NCBI GenBank assembly: GCA_963825415.1 | Contig: CAWGTD010000006.1 | Span: 186,001 to 250,000 of the forward strand | Direction: 5' to 3' | DNA length: 64,000 nucleotides | Origin: BP-464 sp963825415 | GTDB lineage: Bacteria > Actinomycetota > Thermoleophilia > Solirubrobacterales > Solirubrobacteraceae | In this document: piece after piece, positions 27,720-36,959 of the stretch | How positions within the stretch are numbered: position 1 is the stretch's first letter | How the letters are laid out: each line of letters begins with the position of its first letter | The notes under the pieces: model-generated | What the model saw: the letters and a program-made list of their open reading frames with translations, nothing else | Told to the model about the DNA's origin: nothing | The model's database searches: none | Program-made: the position numbers and the translations under genes

Positions 27720-27881
27720 CTACTTGCGCCGGCCCGGCAGGTACGGCGAGAGCATCCGTGCCGTTGCGCCCACCAAGGCGACGAGCACCGTCACCATGAA
27801 CGCGTCGAAGCCCTTGGCGTCGAGCGACCAGAGCACGATCCACGCGACGAGGCCGACGGTGATGGCGAGGACCAGTCCCAT
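27720..27881 (-). CDS. 53-residue membrane protein, hypothetical
   Basis: A short gene: MGLVLAITVGLVAWIVLWSL, a short polar loop (DAKGFDAF), MVTVLVALVGATARMLSPYL and a basic end PGRRK. Two membrane segments. It sits between trpA (15 bases upstream) and the second receptor gene (10 bases downstream) in the same direction, so it is probably translated from a common transcript. No family recognised. Confidence 0.6.
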   Translation of the reverse strand: MGLVLAITVGLVAWIVLWSLDAKGFDAFMVTVLVALVGATARMLSPYLPGRRK

Positions 27882-27896
27882 GAGACGGCGGCCACT

Positions 27897-28667
27897 CTAC
27901 CCGACGAGTGCGCTGGCGAAGGAGCGCACGAGCGCCTCGACATCCTCGCCGTCGCCGGCCGCCCGCACCAGCCGGCTTCCGATGATCACCCCGTCCGCGC
28001 CCGCCGCCGCCGCTTCCGCCGCCCGCTCGGGCGTGCCGATGCCGAAGCCGACCGCGACCGGAACCTCCGTGTGGGAGCGCGCCCGCGCCACGATCTCGTC
28101 GAAGGCTCCGTTGGCCCGCTCGCCGGTCGTCCCCAGCACCGAGACCGTGTAGAGAAAACCGCGGGCGCGCTCGCCGATGGCGCTCAGGCGCTCGTCCGGC
28201 GTCGTCGGCGCAACGAGCGGCACCAGCGCGACGCCCGCGGCGTCACATGCCGCGAGCACGACCGGCGCCTCCTCCAGCGGCAGGTCGGGGACGATCAGCC
28301 CGGCCGCGCCTGCCTGCTTGAGGGCCTCGGCGAACTCCTCCGCTCCGCGCGCCAGCACGAGGTTCGCGTAGATCATGACCACCACCGGCAGGCGCGACGC
28401 GAGCGCGGCCGCCAGCTCCAGGACACCGTCGACGCTGGCGCCCGCCTTCAGCGCGGCGGTGCCGGCGGCGTGGATCACCGGCCCGTCGGCGAGCGGATCG
28501 GAGAACGGCACGCCGAGCTCGACGAGGTCGGCGCCGCCGGCCGCATAGGCCTCCCCCACCTCGTGCGACCCGGCCATGCTCGGATAGCCGCCCATCAGAT
28601 ACGGCATGAGCGCCGCGCGCTTGCCGGAACCGGCGAATGCCGCGGCGATGCGGTCGGTGCCGGTCAT
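27897..28667 (-). CDS. trpA: Tryptophan synthase alpha subunit
   Basis: A 256-residue TIM barrel cleaving indole-3-glycerol phosphate to indole and glyceraldehyde-3-phosphate. The catalytic Glu and Asp are in LVELGVPFSDPLADGPV; LIVPDLPLEEAPV and the phosphate site GFGIGTPERA follow. The ATG at 28667 overlaps the trpB stop (ATGA), as expected for tightly coupled trpBA, and gives normal length. Works as an alpha2beta2 complex with TrpB. Confidence 0.96.
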   Translation of the reverse strand: MTGTDRIAAAFAGSGKRAALMPYLMGGYPSMAGSHEVGEAYAAGGADLVELGVPFSDPLADGPVIHAAGTAALKAGASVDGVLELAAALASRLPVVVMIYANLVLARGAEEFAEALKQAGAAGLIVPDLPLEEAPVVLAACDAAGVALVPLVAPTTPDERLSAIGERARGFLYTVSVLGTTGERANGAFDEIVARARSHTEVPVAVGFGIGTPERAAEAAAAGADGVIIGSRLVRAAGDGEDVEALVRSFASALVG

Positions 28668-29848
28668 CGCCCGCCCGCGAGGGCGAGCACCTCGGCGAGG
28701 TCCTTGTCGCCACGACCCGACAGGCAGACCAGGTCGAGCGTCGAGTCGCTGGGCACGTGCATCACGTAATAGAGCGCGTGCGAGGACTCCAGCGCCGGGA
28801 CGATCCCCTCCAGGCGCGTGACCTCGTGGAACGTCGCAAGCGCCTGTTCGTCGGTGACCGCGACGTAGGTCGCTCGGCCCGAGTCGCGCAGGAAGGCGTG
28901 CTCGGGGCCGGTGCCGGGGTAGTCGAGGCCGGCCGAGATCGAGTGGGCCTCGAGGATCTGGCCTTCGTCGTCCTGCATGATCGCCGACATCGAGCCGTGC
29001 AGGACGCCGGAGCGGCCGCCCACCGTCAGCGGCGCGCCGTGGTGGCCGGTCTCGATCCCCTCGCCGCCGGCCTCGACGCCGACGAGCGCGACGCCCGCGT
29101 CGTCGTAGAACCCGGCGAAGGTGCCGATCGCGTTCGAGCCGCCGCCGACGCAGGCGACCACCCGATCGGGCAGCCGGCCGCGGCGCTCGAGGATCTGTGC
29201 GCGCGCCTCGTCGCCGATGATCCGCTGGAGGTCGCGCACCAGCGACGGGAAGGGCGCGGGTCCGACCGCCGAGCCGATCGCGTAGTGACTGGTCTTGACG
29301 TTGGTGACCCAGTCGCGGATCGCCTCGCTGACCGCTTCCTTGAGCGTGCGCGCACCCGCCTCCACGCTCACGACCTCGGCGCCGAGCATCTTCATGCGCT
29401 CGACGTTGGGCTGCTGGCGGCGGATGTCCTCGGCGCCCATGTAGACCACGCACTCGAGGTCGAGCAGCGCGCAGGCGGTGGCCGCCGCGACGCCGTGCTG
29501 GCCGGCGCCGGTCTCGGCGATCACACGCGGCTTGCCCATCCGCTTGGTCAGCAGCGCCTGGCCGATCGCGTTGTTGATCTTGTGCGAGCCGGTGTGGTTG
29601 AGGTCCTCGCGCTTGAGCCACACCTCGCGGCCGGCCACCTCGCTGAGGCGTTCGGCCAGATACAGCGCCGACGGGCGGCCGACGAAGTCGCGCAGCAGGC
29701 GCCCGAGCTCGGATCGGAAGGCCTCGTCCTCGCGCGCCTCGCACCAGACCTGCTCGAGCTCGGCCAGGGCGGGCATCAGCGTCTCGGGGACGTACTGGCC
29801 GCCGTAGGGCCCGAAGCGATGCTCCACGCCGCTCTCGACGCGGCTCAT
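28664..29848 (-). CDS. trpB: Tryptophan synthase beta subunit
   Basis: A 394-residue PLP enzyme joining indole and serine. The PLP lysine is in HTGSHKINNAIG, the catalytic Glu/Gly region is AETGAGQHGVA, and GGGSNAIGTFA binds the phosphate. ATG at 29848, overlapping the trpF stop (ATGA). Normal length; the open frame upstream is a shadow of trpF. Confidence 0.97.
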   Translation of the reverse strand: MSRVESGVEHRFGPYGGQYVPETLMPALAELEQVWCEAREDEAFRSELGRLLRDFVGRPSALYLAERLSEVAGREVWLKREDLNHTGSHKINNAIGQALLTKRMGKPRVIAETGAGQHGVAAATACALLDLECVVYMGAEDIRRQQPNVERMKMLGAEVVSVEAGARTLKEAVSEAIRDWVTNVKTSHYAIGSAVGPAPFPSLVRDLQRIIGDEARAQILERRGRLPDRVVACVGGGSNAIGTFAGFYDDAGVALVGVEAGGEGIETGHHGAPLTVGGRSGVLHGSMSAIMQDDEGQILEAHSISAGLDYPGTGPEHAFLRDSGRATYVAVTDEQALATFHEVTRLEGIVPALESSHALYYVMHVPSDSTLDLVCLSGRGDKDLAEVLALAGGR

Positions 29849-30492
29849 GCCGGCACCTCGGCCTCGTCCGCCGCGCGCACGGCCTCGGCGAAGGCGACCA
29901 GCTTCTCGGGGTCCTTGACCCCAGGGGTTGCCTCGGTTCCCGACGCCACGTCGACGGCGTACGGGCGCACGCGTGCGATCGCCTCGCCCACGTTCGCGGG
30001 CGTCAGGCCGCCGCTGAGCACCATCGGCACGTCGCTGGCGCGCGCCTCGAGCAGGCTCCAGTCGACCGTCTGGCCGGTGCCGCCCCACTGCCCCTCGACA
30101 TGGGCGTCGACCATGTGGAAGTCCACGGCGCGAAACGCGCGCATCGCCTGGAGGTCCTCCCGGCTGCGGACGCGCATGGCCTTCATGACCTTCGCGCCGG
30201 TGCGACGCGCGACCTCGGCGCAGAACGCGGGCCCCTCGTCGCCGTGCAGCTGGACCACGCTCAGCCCGACCGTGTCGACCAGGGCGGCGATGTCGTCGAG
30301 CGGCTGGTTGACGAACACGCCGGCCAGATCCAGACGGCGACGCAGTTGGCGGGCGATCCCGGCGGCGGCGTCGGGCTCGCACAGCCGCGGCGATCCCGGC
30401 CAGAAGATCATGCCCAAGGCCCACGCCCCGGCGTCGACCGCGCGGTGCGCGTCCTCCAGGCCGGTGATCCCGCAGAACTTGATCCGGGTCAC
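29845..30492 (-). CDS. trpF: Phosphoribosylanthranilate isomerase
   Basis: A 215-residue TIM barrel with the catalytic Cys in IKFCGIT at the N-terminus and the Asp in MVDAHVEGQWGGTG; GGLTPANVGEA and DVASGTEATPGVKD bind phosphate. GTG start at 30492. It heads the second half of the split trp cluster (trpF-trpB-trpA). An actinobacterium with its own trpF does not rely on PriA, the bifunctional enzyme of some relatives. Confidence 0.95.
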   Translation of the reverse strand: MTRIKFCGITGLEDAHRAVDAGAWALGMIFWPGSPRLCEPDAAAGIARQLRRRLDLAGVFVNQPLDDIAALVDTVGLSVVQLHGDEGPAFCAEVARRTGAKVMKAMRVRSREDLQAMRAFRAVDFHMVDAHVEGQWGGTGQTVDWSLLEARASDVPMVLSGGLTPANVGEAIARVRPYAVDVASGTEATPGVKDPEKLVAFAEAVRAADEAEVPA

Positions 30493-30562
30493 CGCCGCAG
30501 CGTAGCTGCGCCCAGCAGGTCAACGTCCGCGTGGCATTACTGGTTTCGGCGCGTAGCGTTGC

Positions 30563-30728
30563 GGTTGGGCGTCGGCGCGTCCGGGGCCCGGCCTCCTCGC
30601 CTCCGCCTCCGGCTCCGGCTCTGAGCGTCGGCCCGGACCCCGTCGCGCCGACGCCCACCTACACAGAGTCGGTACCCGGCACCCCGGTCGCGCCGTCGCG
30701 GCTTCGCCTGACGGCTCACCGCGCCCGC
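30563..30728 (-). repeat. Structured dispersed repeat, copy A
   Basis: 166 bp, read on the minus strand from 30728 to 30563. A conserved head (GCGGGCGCGGTGAGCCG, then GGCGAAGCC and GGCGCGACCGGGGTG) is followed by a long stem, whose arms are GGGCGTCGGCGCG and CGCGCCGACGCCC, around a purine-rich loop GGAGCCGGAGGCGGAGG. It lies 71 bases in front of the trpF GTG in the same direction, so it could be part of its leader. See copies B and C. Confidence 0.8.
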
Positions 30729-30819
30729 ATAGCGCCAGCTCGTTTTGGCGCGAGCAGGTCACCGGTTCGGTGGCGTCGGCGCTGATGCACTGCTGCACTG
30801 AGACAGCCGACCCCAGCAA

Positions 30820-30990
30820 TCAGGAGCGCTCCCCTAGCACGAGACCCTTGACCGCATCGCGATCAGACCATGAGGACCCGTAGTCCTGGTGGGCAGCAGA
30901 GCCAGCAAGGATGAAGGCTCCAGCAGTGAGCAGTAAAATGACCGCCAACGCTCCATACGCGGCGAATAGCTTGTTCTCCGCCTTGTGCAA
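30820..30990 (-). CDS. 56-residue membrane protein between inverted repeats, hypothetical
   Basis: From a TTG at 30990, preceded by AGGAG four bases ahead, the frame reads LHKAENKLFAAYGALAVILL, completing one membrane helix through LTAGAFILAGSAA and ending in a polar tail (DYGSSWSDRDAVKGLVLGERS). The longer frame to 31086 would translate repeat copy B and is rejected. The sequence is visibly richer in A/T than its neighbours, which hints at a different origin. No family recognised; the existence of the protein is plausible, not proven. Confidence 0.45.
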   Translation of the reverse strand: MHKAENKLFAAYGALAVILLLTAGAFILAGSAAHQDYGSSWSDRDAVKGLVLGERS

Positions 30991-31028
30991 TCCACTCCTG
31001 CTACTACGGCAAAGCAGGCTGACGCTTC

Positions 31029-31196
31029 GCGGGCGCGGTGAGCCGCTCCGGCGAAACCGTGACCGCGCGACCAGGGTGTCGCGCATCGCCGACGCTCACG
31101 TCGGCGGGGACGCGACGGGGGTCCGGCCGACGCTCTAGCCGGAGCCCGGAGGGCGGAGGCGTGGAGGCGGACCCCCGGACGCGTCCCCGCCCAACC
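31029..31196 (+). repeat. Structured dispersed repeat, copy B
   Basis: 168 bp in plus orientation, inverted relative to copy A and 300 bases from it. Head GCGGGCGCGGTGAGCCGCTC, GGCGAAACC and GCGCGACCAGGGTG. The arms of the stem are GGCGGGGACGCG and CGCGTCCCCGCC, different from copy A but again complementary. It ends 20 bases from the htrA stop, so htrA transcripts leaving on the minus strand meet the stem at once; it may act as a terminator there. Confidence 0.8.
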
Positions 31197-31215
31197 ACCC
31201 ACGCCAGGTGGCGAT

Positions 31216-32391
31216 TTACCCGCTGGGCGTTCGCGACTGCTGCTTGCCGAGCTTGGCGGTCGCGGTCTGCTGCTTGCCGTCGCGCAGGTAGGTGATCTTG
31301 ATCTCGTCGCCGGGATTGCGGTCCTGGATGGCGCTCGCGAGGTCGTCGGCCGTGGCGACCTCCTTGCCCTCGACCTTGGTGATGATGTCGCCGCCGAGCT
31401 GGACCTGCTGGCCGCCGATCTGCGCCGAGATGTCACCGCCGCGCAGGCCGGCCTTGTCCGCCGCGCTGCCGTTCTCGACCGACTGGACGAGCACGCCCTT
31501 GTCGACCGGGAGGTCGAGCCCCGCCAGCGACTGGTCGATGCTCAGCGTCGTCACGCCCAGCTCGGCGCGCTCGACCGTGGCGCCCTTCTTCAGGTCGGGC
31601 AGGATCTGCTTGGCGGTGTCGATCGGCACCGCGAAGCCGATGCCGACATTGGCGTTGCTGTTGCCACCCGTGGCGATCTGCGAGTTGATGCCGATCACGC
31701 GCCCCGTGGCGTCGAGCAGCGGACCGCCCGAGTTGCCGGGGTTGATCGCGGCGTCGGTCTGGATGACGTTGCGGATCGTGAAGCCGTTGGGCGCCTGGAT
31801 GCGGCGCTGCAACGCCGAGACCACGCCGGTGGTCAGGGTGCGGTCGAGCCCGAAGGGGTTGCCGATGGCGATCGTCGGGTCGCCGACCTGGACGTCCTTG
31901 GCCGAGCCGAGCGCCAGCGGCTTGAGGTCGAGGCCGTCCGGGTCGACCTTCAGCAACGCGAGGTCGCTGGACGTGTCGCGGCCGACGATCTTCGCGCTGG
32001 CCGTCTTCTGGTCGGAGAACTGGACGGTGACCTTCACCGCGCCGTCGATGACGTGCGCGTTGGTGAGGATGTCGCCGGATTCGTCGATCACGAAGCCCGA
32101 GCCGCTCGACTCGCCGCGCTGCTCGGTCGGGAAGAGGTCGAACGGCGAAGCGCTGCGCTGAACGATCTCCGAGCGGACGAAGACGACGCCCGGGGCGTCG
32201 CGCTTGTAGATCTCGCGGGGCGTCAGGGCGTCGGACTGGGTCGAGCTGGCCGGGGCGCCCACGAGCGGTGCCTGCTGGACGACGGTGGTGCTCTTGGAAT
32301 CGTCGCCCACACCGGCCACGACGGCGGCGCCGCCGGCGCCGCCGATTGCGGCACACGTCAGTGCGAGGGCGACGACGGTCTTCGTGCTCAT
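31216..32391 (-). CDS. HtrA/DegP-like serine protease with PDZ domain
   Basis: A 391-residue trypsin-like protease with an N-terminal membrane anchor or signal segment (residues 4-27). The triad is His113 (LTNAHV), Asp143 (SSDLALL) and Ser221 (PGNSGGP). A PDZ domain covers about residues 285-385 (VQSVENGSAADKAGLRGGD). Acts outside the membrane in protein quality control. It lies 55 bases after trpC in the same direction and splits the trp genes; no trp role is likely. ATG at 32391 is well supported by the signal segment. Confidence 0.94.
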   Translation of the reverse strand: MSTKTVVALALTCAAIGGAGGAAVVAGVGDDSKSTTVVQQAPLVGAPASSTQSDALTPREIYKRDAPGVVFVRSEIVQRSASPFDLFPTEQRGESSGSGFVIDESGDILTNAHVIDGAVKVTVQFSDQKTASAKIVGRDTSSDLALLKVDPDGLDLKPLALGSAKDVQVGDPTIAIGNPFGLDRTLTTGVVSALQRRIQAPNGFTIRNVIQTDAAINPGNSGGPLLDATGRVIGINSQIATGGNSNANVGIGFAVPIDTAKQILPDLKKGATVERAELGVTTLSIDQSLAGLDLPVDKGVLVQSVENGSAADKAGLRGGDISAQIGGQQVQLGGDIITKVEGKEVATADDLASAIQDRNPGDEIKITYLRDGKQQTATAKLGKQQSRTPSG

Positions 32392-32446
32392 GTCCGCAGT
32401 CTGCGAGCCGGGGCTGAAGGAGCGCTCAACAGCGCCTAGGAGTTTC

Positions 32447-33260
32447 CTAAAGCGATTCTGGCTCGGCCGACTCGCCGACAGGCGGTGCCCCGGTCAGCGC
32501 GCGGCACGCCACCTCGGGGTCCGGGGCGCGCATCAAGCGTCTCGCCCACCAGCACCGCGTCGACCCCGACGCGCTCGAGCTCGTCGAGCTGCTCGCGCGC
32601 GTGGAACCCCGACTCGGAGATCACGGTCTTGCCCGCCGGGACGTCGGCCAGCAGCTCGAACGTCCGCTGCACGTCGATCGAGAAGTCGCCCAGGTCGCGG
32701 TTGTTGATGCCGATCACGTCGGCGTCGACGACCTCCAGCGCGCACTCGAGCTCGGACTCGGTGTGGACCTCGACGAGCACGTCGAGATCCAGCGCGCGAG
32801 CCTCGTGGTAGAGGGCGGCCAGATCGTCCGGCGCCAGCGCGGCGACGATCAACAGCATCGCGTCGGCGCCCCACGCCGCGGTCTCGTAGACCTGGTAGGG
32901 GTCGACGACGAAGTCCTTGCGCAGGATCGGCAGCGCCGACGCATCGCGCGCCGCGCGCAGGTCCTCCAGCGAGCCGCCGAAGTGACGCTCCTCGGTCAGC
33001 ACCGACAGCGCGACCGCACCCCCGCGCTCGTAGGCGCTGACGATCTCGGCCACCGACGAGCCGGCGCGGATCTCACCGGCCGAGGGCGAGCGCCGTTTGT
33101 GCTCGGCGATCAGCGAGACGCCGGGGCGGGTCAGCGCCTCGGAGAACGGGCGGTCGTCGCGCGCCTGAAGCCGCGCCTCGAGCTCGGCCAGCGGCACCTC
33201 GCGACGCCGGCGCCGGACGTCCTCGCGCGTGGAGTCGACGATCCGCTCGAGGAGGCTCAT
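32447..33260 (-). CDS. trpC: Indole-3-glycerol phosphate synthase (one-base frameshift near the 3' end)
   Basis: A TIM barrel closing the indole ring. IAEHKRRSPSAGEIR (catalytic Lys), LRKDFVVDPYQV, VIGINNRDLGDF and ISESGF are intact. The last stretch, VDAVLVGETL, should be followed by MRAP; instead the written frame reads DARPGPRG and ends at 32436 in an odd tail. One surplus base at about 32535 (CTTGATG where CTGATG is expected) explains it: the other frame reads MRAPDPEVACRALTGAPPV and stops at 32447, and the interval length (814) is one over a codon multiple. The corrected protein has 270 residues. ATGA overlap with trpD. Confidence 0.9.
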
Positions 33261-34294
33261 GCGGCGAGCTCGACGCTGAGCGCCACGTACGAGTCCAGCG
33301 TCGCGGCAGCCGACCCGTCGTCGACCGCCGCCGCAGCCTTCTCGACGCCCTCGGCCAGCGAAGCCGCGCTCCCCGCGGCGTAGATCGCGGCGCCGGCGTT
33401 GAGGACAGCCAGATCGCGTGCCGGCCGGGTCGCGGCCTGCTCGCCCGCGAGGATCGCGCGCGTCGTCGCCGCGTTGTCGGCCGGCGTGCCGCCCGCGACG
33501 GTCTCGGGGGCGGCCTCGGCAATGCCGAAGTCCGAGGGCCCGACCGTGTAGCGCTCGATGTCCTCCCCGTTGACCTCGACGACGTGGGTAGCGCCGGAGG
33601 TGCTCATCTCGTCGAGACCATCCGCGCCGGACACTAACAACGCCCTGTCGACCCCGAGCTGCGCCAGCGCGCCCGCCATGACGTCCAGGAACGCGGGGTC
33701 GACGACCCCCACGAGCTGGCGCCGTGCGCCCGCCGGGTTGGTCAGCGGCCCGAGGAAGTTGAAGATCGTCCGCACCGCCAGCTCCTTGCGGACGGGGACG
33801 ACGAACCGCATCGCCTGATGGTGGGCGGGAGCGAACATGAAGCCGAACCCCGCCTCGCCGATGCAGCGCGCAACGGCATCCGCGTCGAGGTCGATGCGGG
33901 CACCCAGCGCCTCCAGCACGTCCGCGGAGCCCGACAGGCTGGTGGCGGAGCGGTTGCCGTGCTTGGCCACGGCGCAGCCGGCACCCGCCGCGATCAGCGC
34001 CGCGGTCGTCGAGACGTTGAACGTCGTGCGCCCGCCGCCGGTCCCGGCGGTGTCGAGCAGGTCGTCGCGATCGCAGCGCACCGGGGTGGCGAGCTCGCGC
34101 ATCGTGCGTGCCAGGCCCGTCAGCTCGTCGACGGTCTCGCCCTTTGTTCGCAGCGCGATCAAGAAGCCCGCGATCTGGACCTCCCCCACCTCGCCGGACA
34201 TGATCCGGCGCAGCACCTCGGCGGCCTGGTCGGTCGACAGGTCCTGCCCCGACGCCAGCGCGTCGATCGCGGCGGTCAGTGTCGGATCAGGCAT
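33257..34294 (-). CDS. trpD: Anthranilate phosphoribosyltransferase
   Basis: A 345-residue enzyme adding the phosphoribosyl group to anthranilate. The PRPP site is DTAGTGGGRTTFNVSTTAA, followed by VAKHGNRSATSLSGSADVLE and FAPAHHQAMRFV, then FNFLGPLTNPA. ATG at 34294, four bases from the trpG stop. Normal length, no fusion to trpG, unlike some relatives. Confidence 0.96.
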   Translation of the reverse strand: MPDPTLTAAIDALASGQDLSTDQAAEVLRRIMSGEVGEVQIAGFLIALRTKGETVDELTGLARTMRELATPVRCDRDDLLDTAGTGGGRTTFNVSTTAALIAAGAGCAVAKHGNRSATSLSGSADVLEALGARIDLDADAVARCIGEAGFGFMFAPAHHQAMRFVVPVRKELAVRTIFNFLGPLTNPAGARRQLVGVVDPAFLDVMAGALAQLGVDRALLVSGADGLDEMSTSGATHVVEVNGEDIERYTVGPSDFGIAEAAPETVAGGTPADNAATTRAILAGEQAATRPARDLAVLNAGAAIYAAGSAASLAEGVEKAAAAVDDGSAAATLDSYVALSVELAA

Positions 34295-34298
34295 GGGG

Positions 34299-34855
<557 letters not shown>

Positions 34856-34859
<4 letters not shown>

Positions 34860-36361
34860 GGCCACTCCGGCTGGTCGGCGGCCAGCTCGAGCGCCCGCAG
34901 GACGGCGGTCGCCTTGGCCTCGCTCTCGGCGAACTCGTAGGCCGGCTTGGCGTCGGCCACGGTGCCTCCGCCGGCCTGCACGTGCGCGGCGCCTTCGGCG
35001 AGGACCACCGTGCGGATGTGGATGCAGGTGTCGAGGTCGCCGGTGTAGCTCAGCCAGCCGATCGCTCCGCCGTAGCCGCCGCGCTTGACCGGCTCGAGCT
35101 CGTCGATGATCTCCATCGCCCGGACCTTCGGCGCGCCGCTGAGGGTGCCCGCCGGCAGCATCGAGCGCAGGGCGTCGATCGCTCCCACGTCCTCGCGCAG
35201 CTCGCCCGACACGCTGGAGACGATGTGCATCACGTGCGAGTAGGTCTCGACCGACATGAACTGGTCGACGGTCACCGACCCGTACTCGCAGACCCGGCCG
35301 AGGTCGTTGCGGCCCAGGTCGACGAGCATCACGTGCTCGGAGCGCTCCTTCTCGTCGGCCAGCAGCTCTGCGGCGATGCGCTCGTCCTCGGCGATGTTCG
35401 CGCCGCGCGGCCGCGTGCCGGCGATCGGCCTGGTCGATGCGTGGCGGCCCATGACGGTCAGCAGCGGCTCGGGCGACGCGCCGACGACCTGGAAGTCCAT
35501 GAAGTCCAGGAAGTACATGTACGGGCTCGGGTTGACCACCCGCAGGCCGCGGTAGATCGAGAACGGGTCGAGGCTCACTTCCGCCGACCAGCGCTGGGAG
35601 GGCACGACCTGGAAGGCGTCGCCGGCGTGCACGTATTCGATGATGCGCGCGACCATCGCCTCGAACTGCTCGCGCGGCATGTTCGACGTGAACGCGGGCC
35701 GGTTCGTGCGCGGGCGTAGGCCGAAGTCGGGGACCGGGCCGGCCAGCAGGCGCCGCGCCTTGCTGATCGTCGCCAGCGCGTCGGTGTAGGACTGCTCGAT
35801 TCGACCCATCCGATCCTGCGGATCGGCCGTGTGCCCGTCATCCGCGTAGACGTGGCTGACGATCGTGATCGTGTGCTTGAGATGGTCGAAGACGACCAGC
35901 ACGTCGGAGAGCATCAGCGCCATGTCCGGCAGCCCGAGCGGGTCGGGGTTCGGCTCGCCGAGCGTCGTCTCGACCGTGCGCACCAGGTCGTAGCCGAAGT
36001 AGCCGACCGCCCCGCCGGCGAACAGCGGCGCGTCGGGCCACGGAGCCTGGGAGTAGGCGCGCACCTCCTGCTCGGCCAGCGCGTACGGGTCGCCCTCGTC
36101 GCCCAGCGACCAGCGGACCACCTTGCGCGGCCGCACCCCGATGAACGAGTAGCGGCCGACCTGCTGGCCGCGCTCGGCCGACTCCAGCAGGAACGCCGGG
36201 AACTCGGGGTTCAGCCCGCGCAGCTTCAGGAAGGCGCTGACCGGCGTCTCGCAGTCGTCGATGAAGCTGTGGCGGACCGGGATCAGGTTGTGGTCACGCG
36301 CGAGCGCGCGGACCTCGTCGATCCCGGGCTCCGCCAGCGAAGAGTCAGCGGCGACGGCCAA
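34856..36361 (-). CDS. trpE: Anthranilate synthase component I
   Basis: A 501-residue chorismate-utilising enzyme. PIAGTRPRG marks it as TrpE (PIKGT in PabB), with LVDLGRNDLGRV, the ALRSMLPAGTLSGAPKVRAME segment and GGGTVADAKPAYEF. The N-terminal domain keeps LLESAERGQQVGRYSFIG, where Ser of the LLESA motif binds the tryptophan feedback inhibitor in relatives. Start is a TTG at 36361 with a perfect AGGAGG six bases ahead; no ATG is close. It overlaps the end of hisIE by 17 bases. Operon hisIE-trpEGDC-htrA. Confidence 0.95.
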
Positions 36362-36941
36362 CGAGCACCTCCTGGGCGTCGCGCAGCGAGCGCCCGCGGC
36401 TGTGGAGCAGCACGCCGAGGTGGTACAGGACGTCGGCCGCCTCGGAGTCGACGCGCTCGTCGGACTCCTCGCGCGCGGCACGCGCGACCTCCTCGGCCTC
36501 CTCCATGACCTTCTCGCCGATGCGCGGCGGGTCGTCGAGCAGCTCGACGGTGTACGAGCCCTCGGGACGGTCGCTCGCGCGCTCGCGCAGGGTGCGCTCG
36601 AGCGCGGGCAGCGCCTCGTGCGGGGCGGGCGGCTCGAGGTCGCCGTTGTGGAAGCAGGTGCGCTCGCCGGTGTGGCAGGCGGGGCCGGCGGGCTCGACCA
36701 GGGCCAGCAGCGCGTCGCCGTCGCAGTCCAGGCGCAGCGCGCGCACGCGCTGGACGTTGCCCGACGTCGCGCCCTTGTGCCAGAGCTCGTCGCGCGAGCG
36801 GCTCCAGAGGTGCAACTCGCCGGTGTCGCGTGTGGCCTGCACGGCCTCGGCATTCGCGTAGGCCAGCGTGAGCACCTCCCCCGTGCTCCAGTCCTGCACG
36901 ACGACGGGCACCAGCCCCCTGTCGTCGAAGGCGATCTCCAT
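36345..36941 (-). CDS. hisIE: Bifunctional phosphoribosyl-AMP cyclohydrolase/phosphoribosyl-ATP pyrophosphatase
   Basis: A 198-residue fused enzyme for steps two and three of histidine synthesis. Residues ~1-105 are HisI (LWSRSRDELWHKGATSGN; the zinc ligands are in RLDCDGDALL and CHTGERTCFH). Residues ~112-198 are HisE (ELLDDPPRIGEKVMEEAEEVA, ADVLYHLGVLL). In many actinobacteria the two are separate genes. It lies between era (18 bases) and trpE (overlapping). Confidence 0.95.
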   Translation of the reverse strand: MEIAFDDRGLVPVVVQDWSTGEVLTLAYANAEAVQATRDTGELHLWSRSRDELWHKGATSGNVQRVRALRLDCDGDALLALVEPAGPACHTGERTCFHNGDLEPPAPHEALPALERTLRERASDRPEGSYTVELLDDPPRIGEKVMEEAEEVARAAREESDERVDSEAADVLYHLGVLLHSRGRSLRDAQEVLVGRRR

Positions 36942-36959
36942 CAGCCGAGTCTATGGGGC

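Noticed and set aside
30493..30562. Trp attenuator leader or promoter in front of trpF
   Set aside because: No Trp-rich leader peptide, and TTGACC lacks a -10 at 16-18 bases.
30531..30785. Short frames over repeat copy A (and similar over B and C)
   Set aside because: The conservation is in all frames and follows structure, not codons, so these are not genes.
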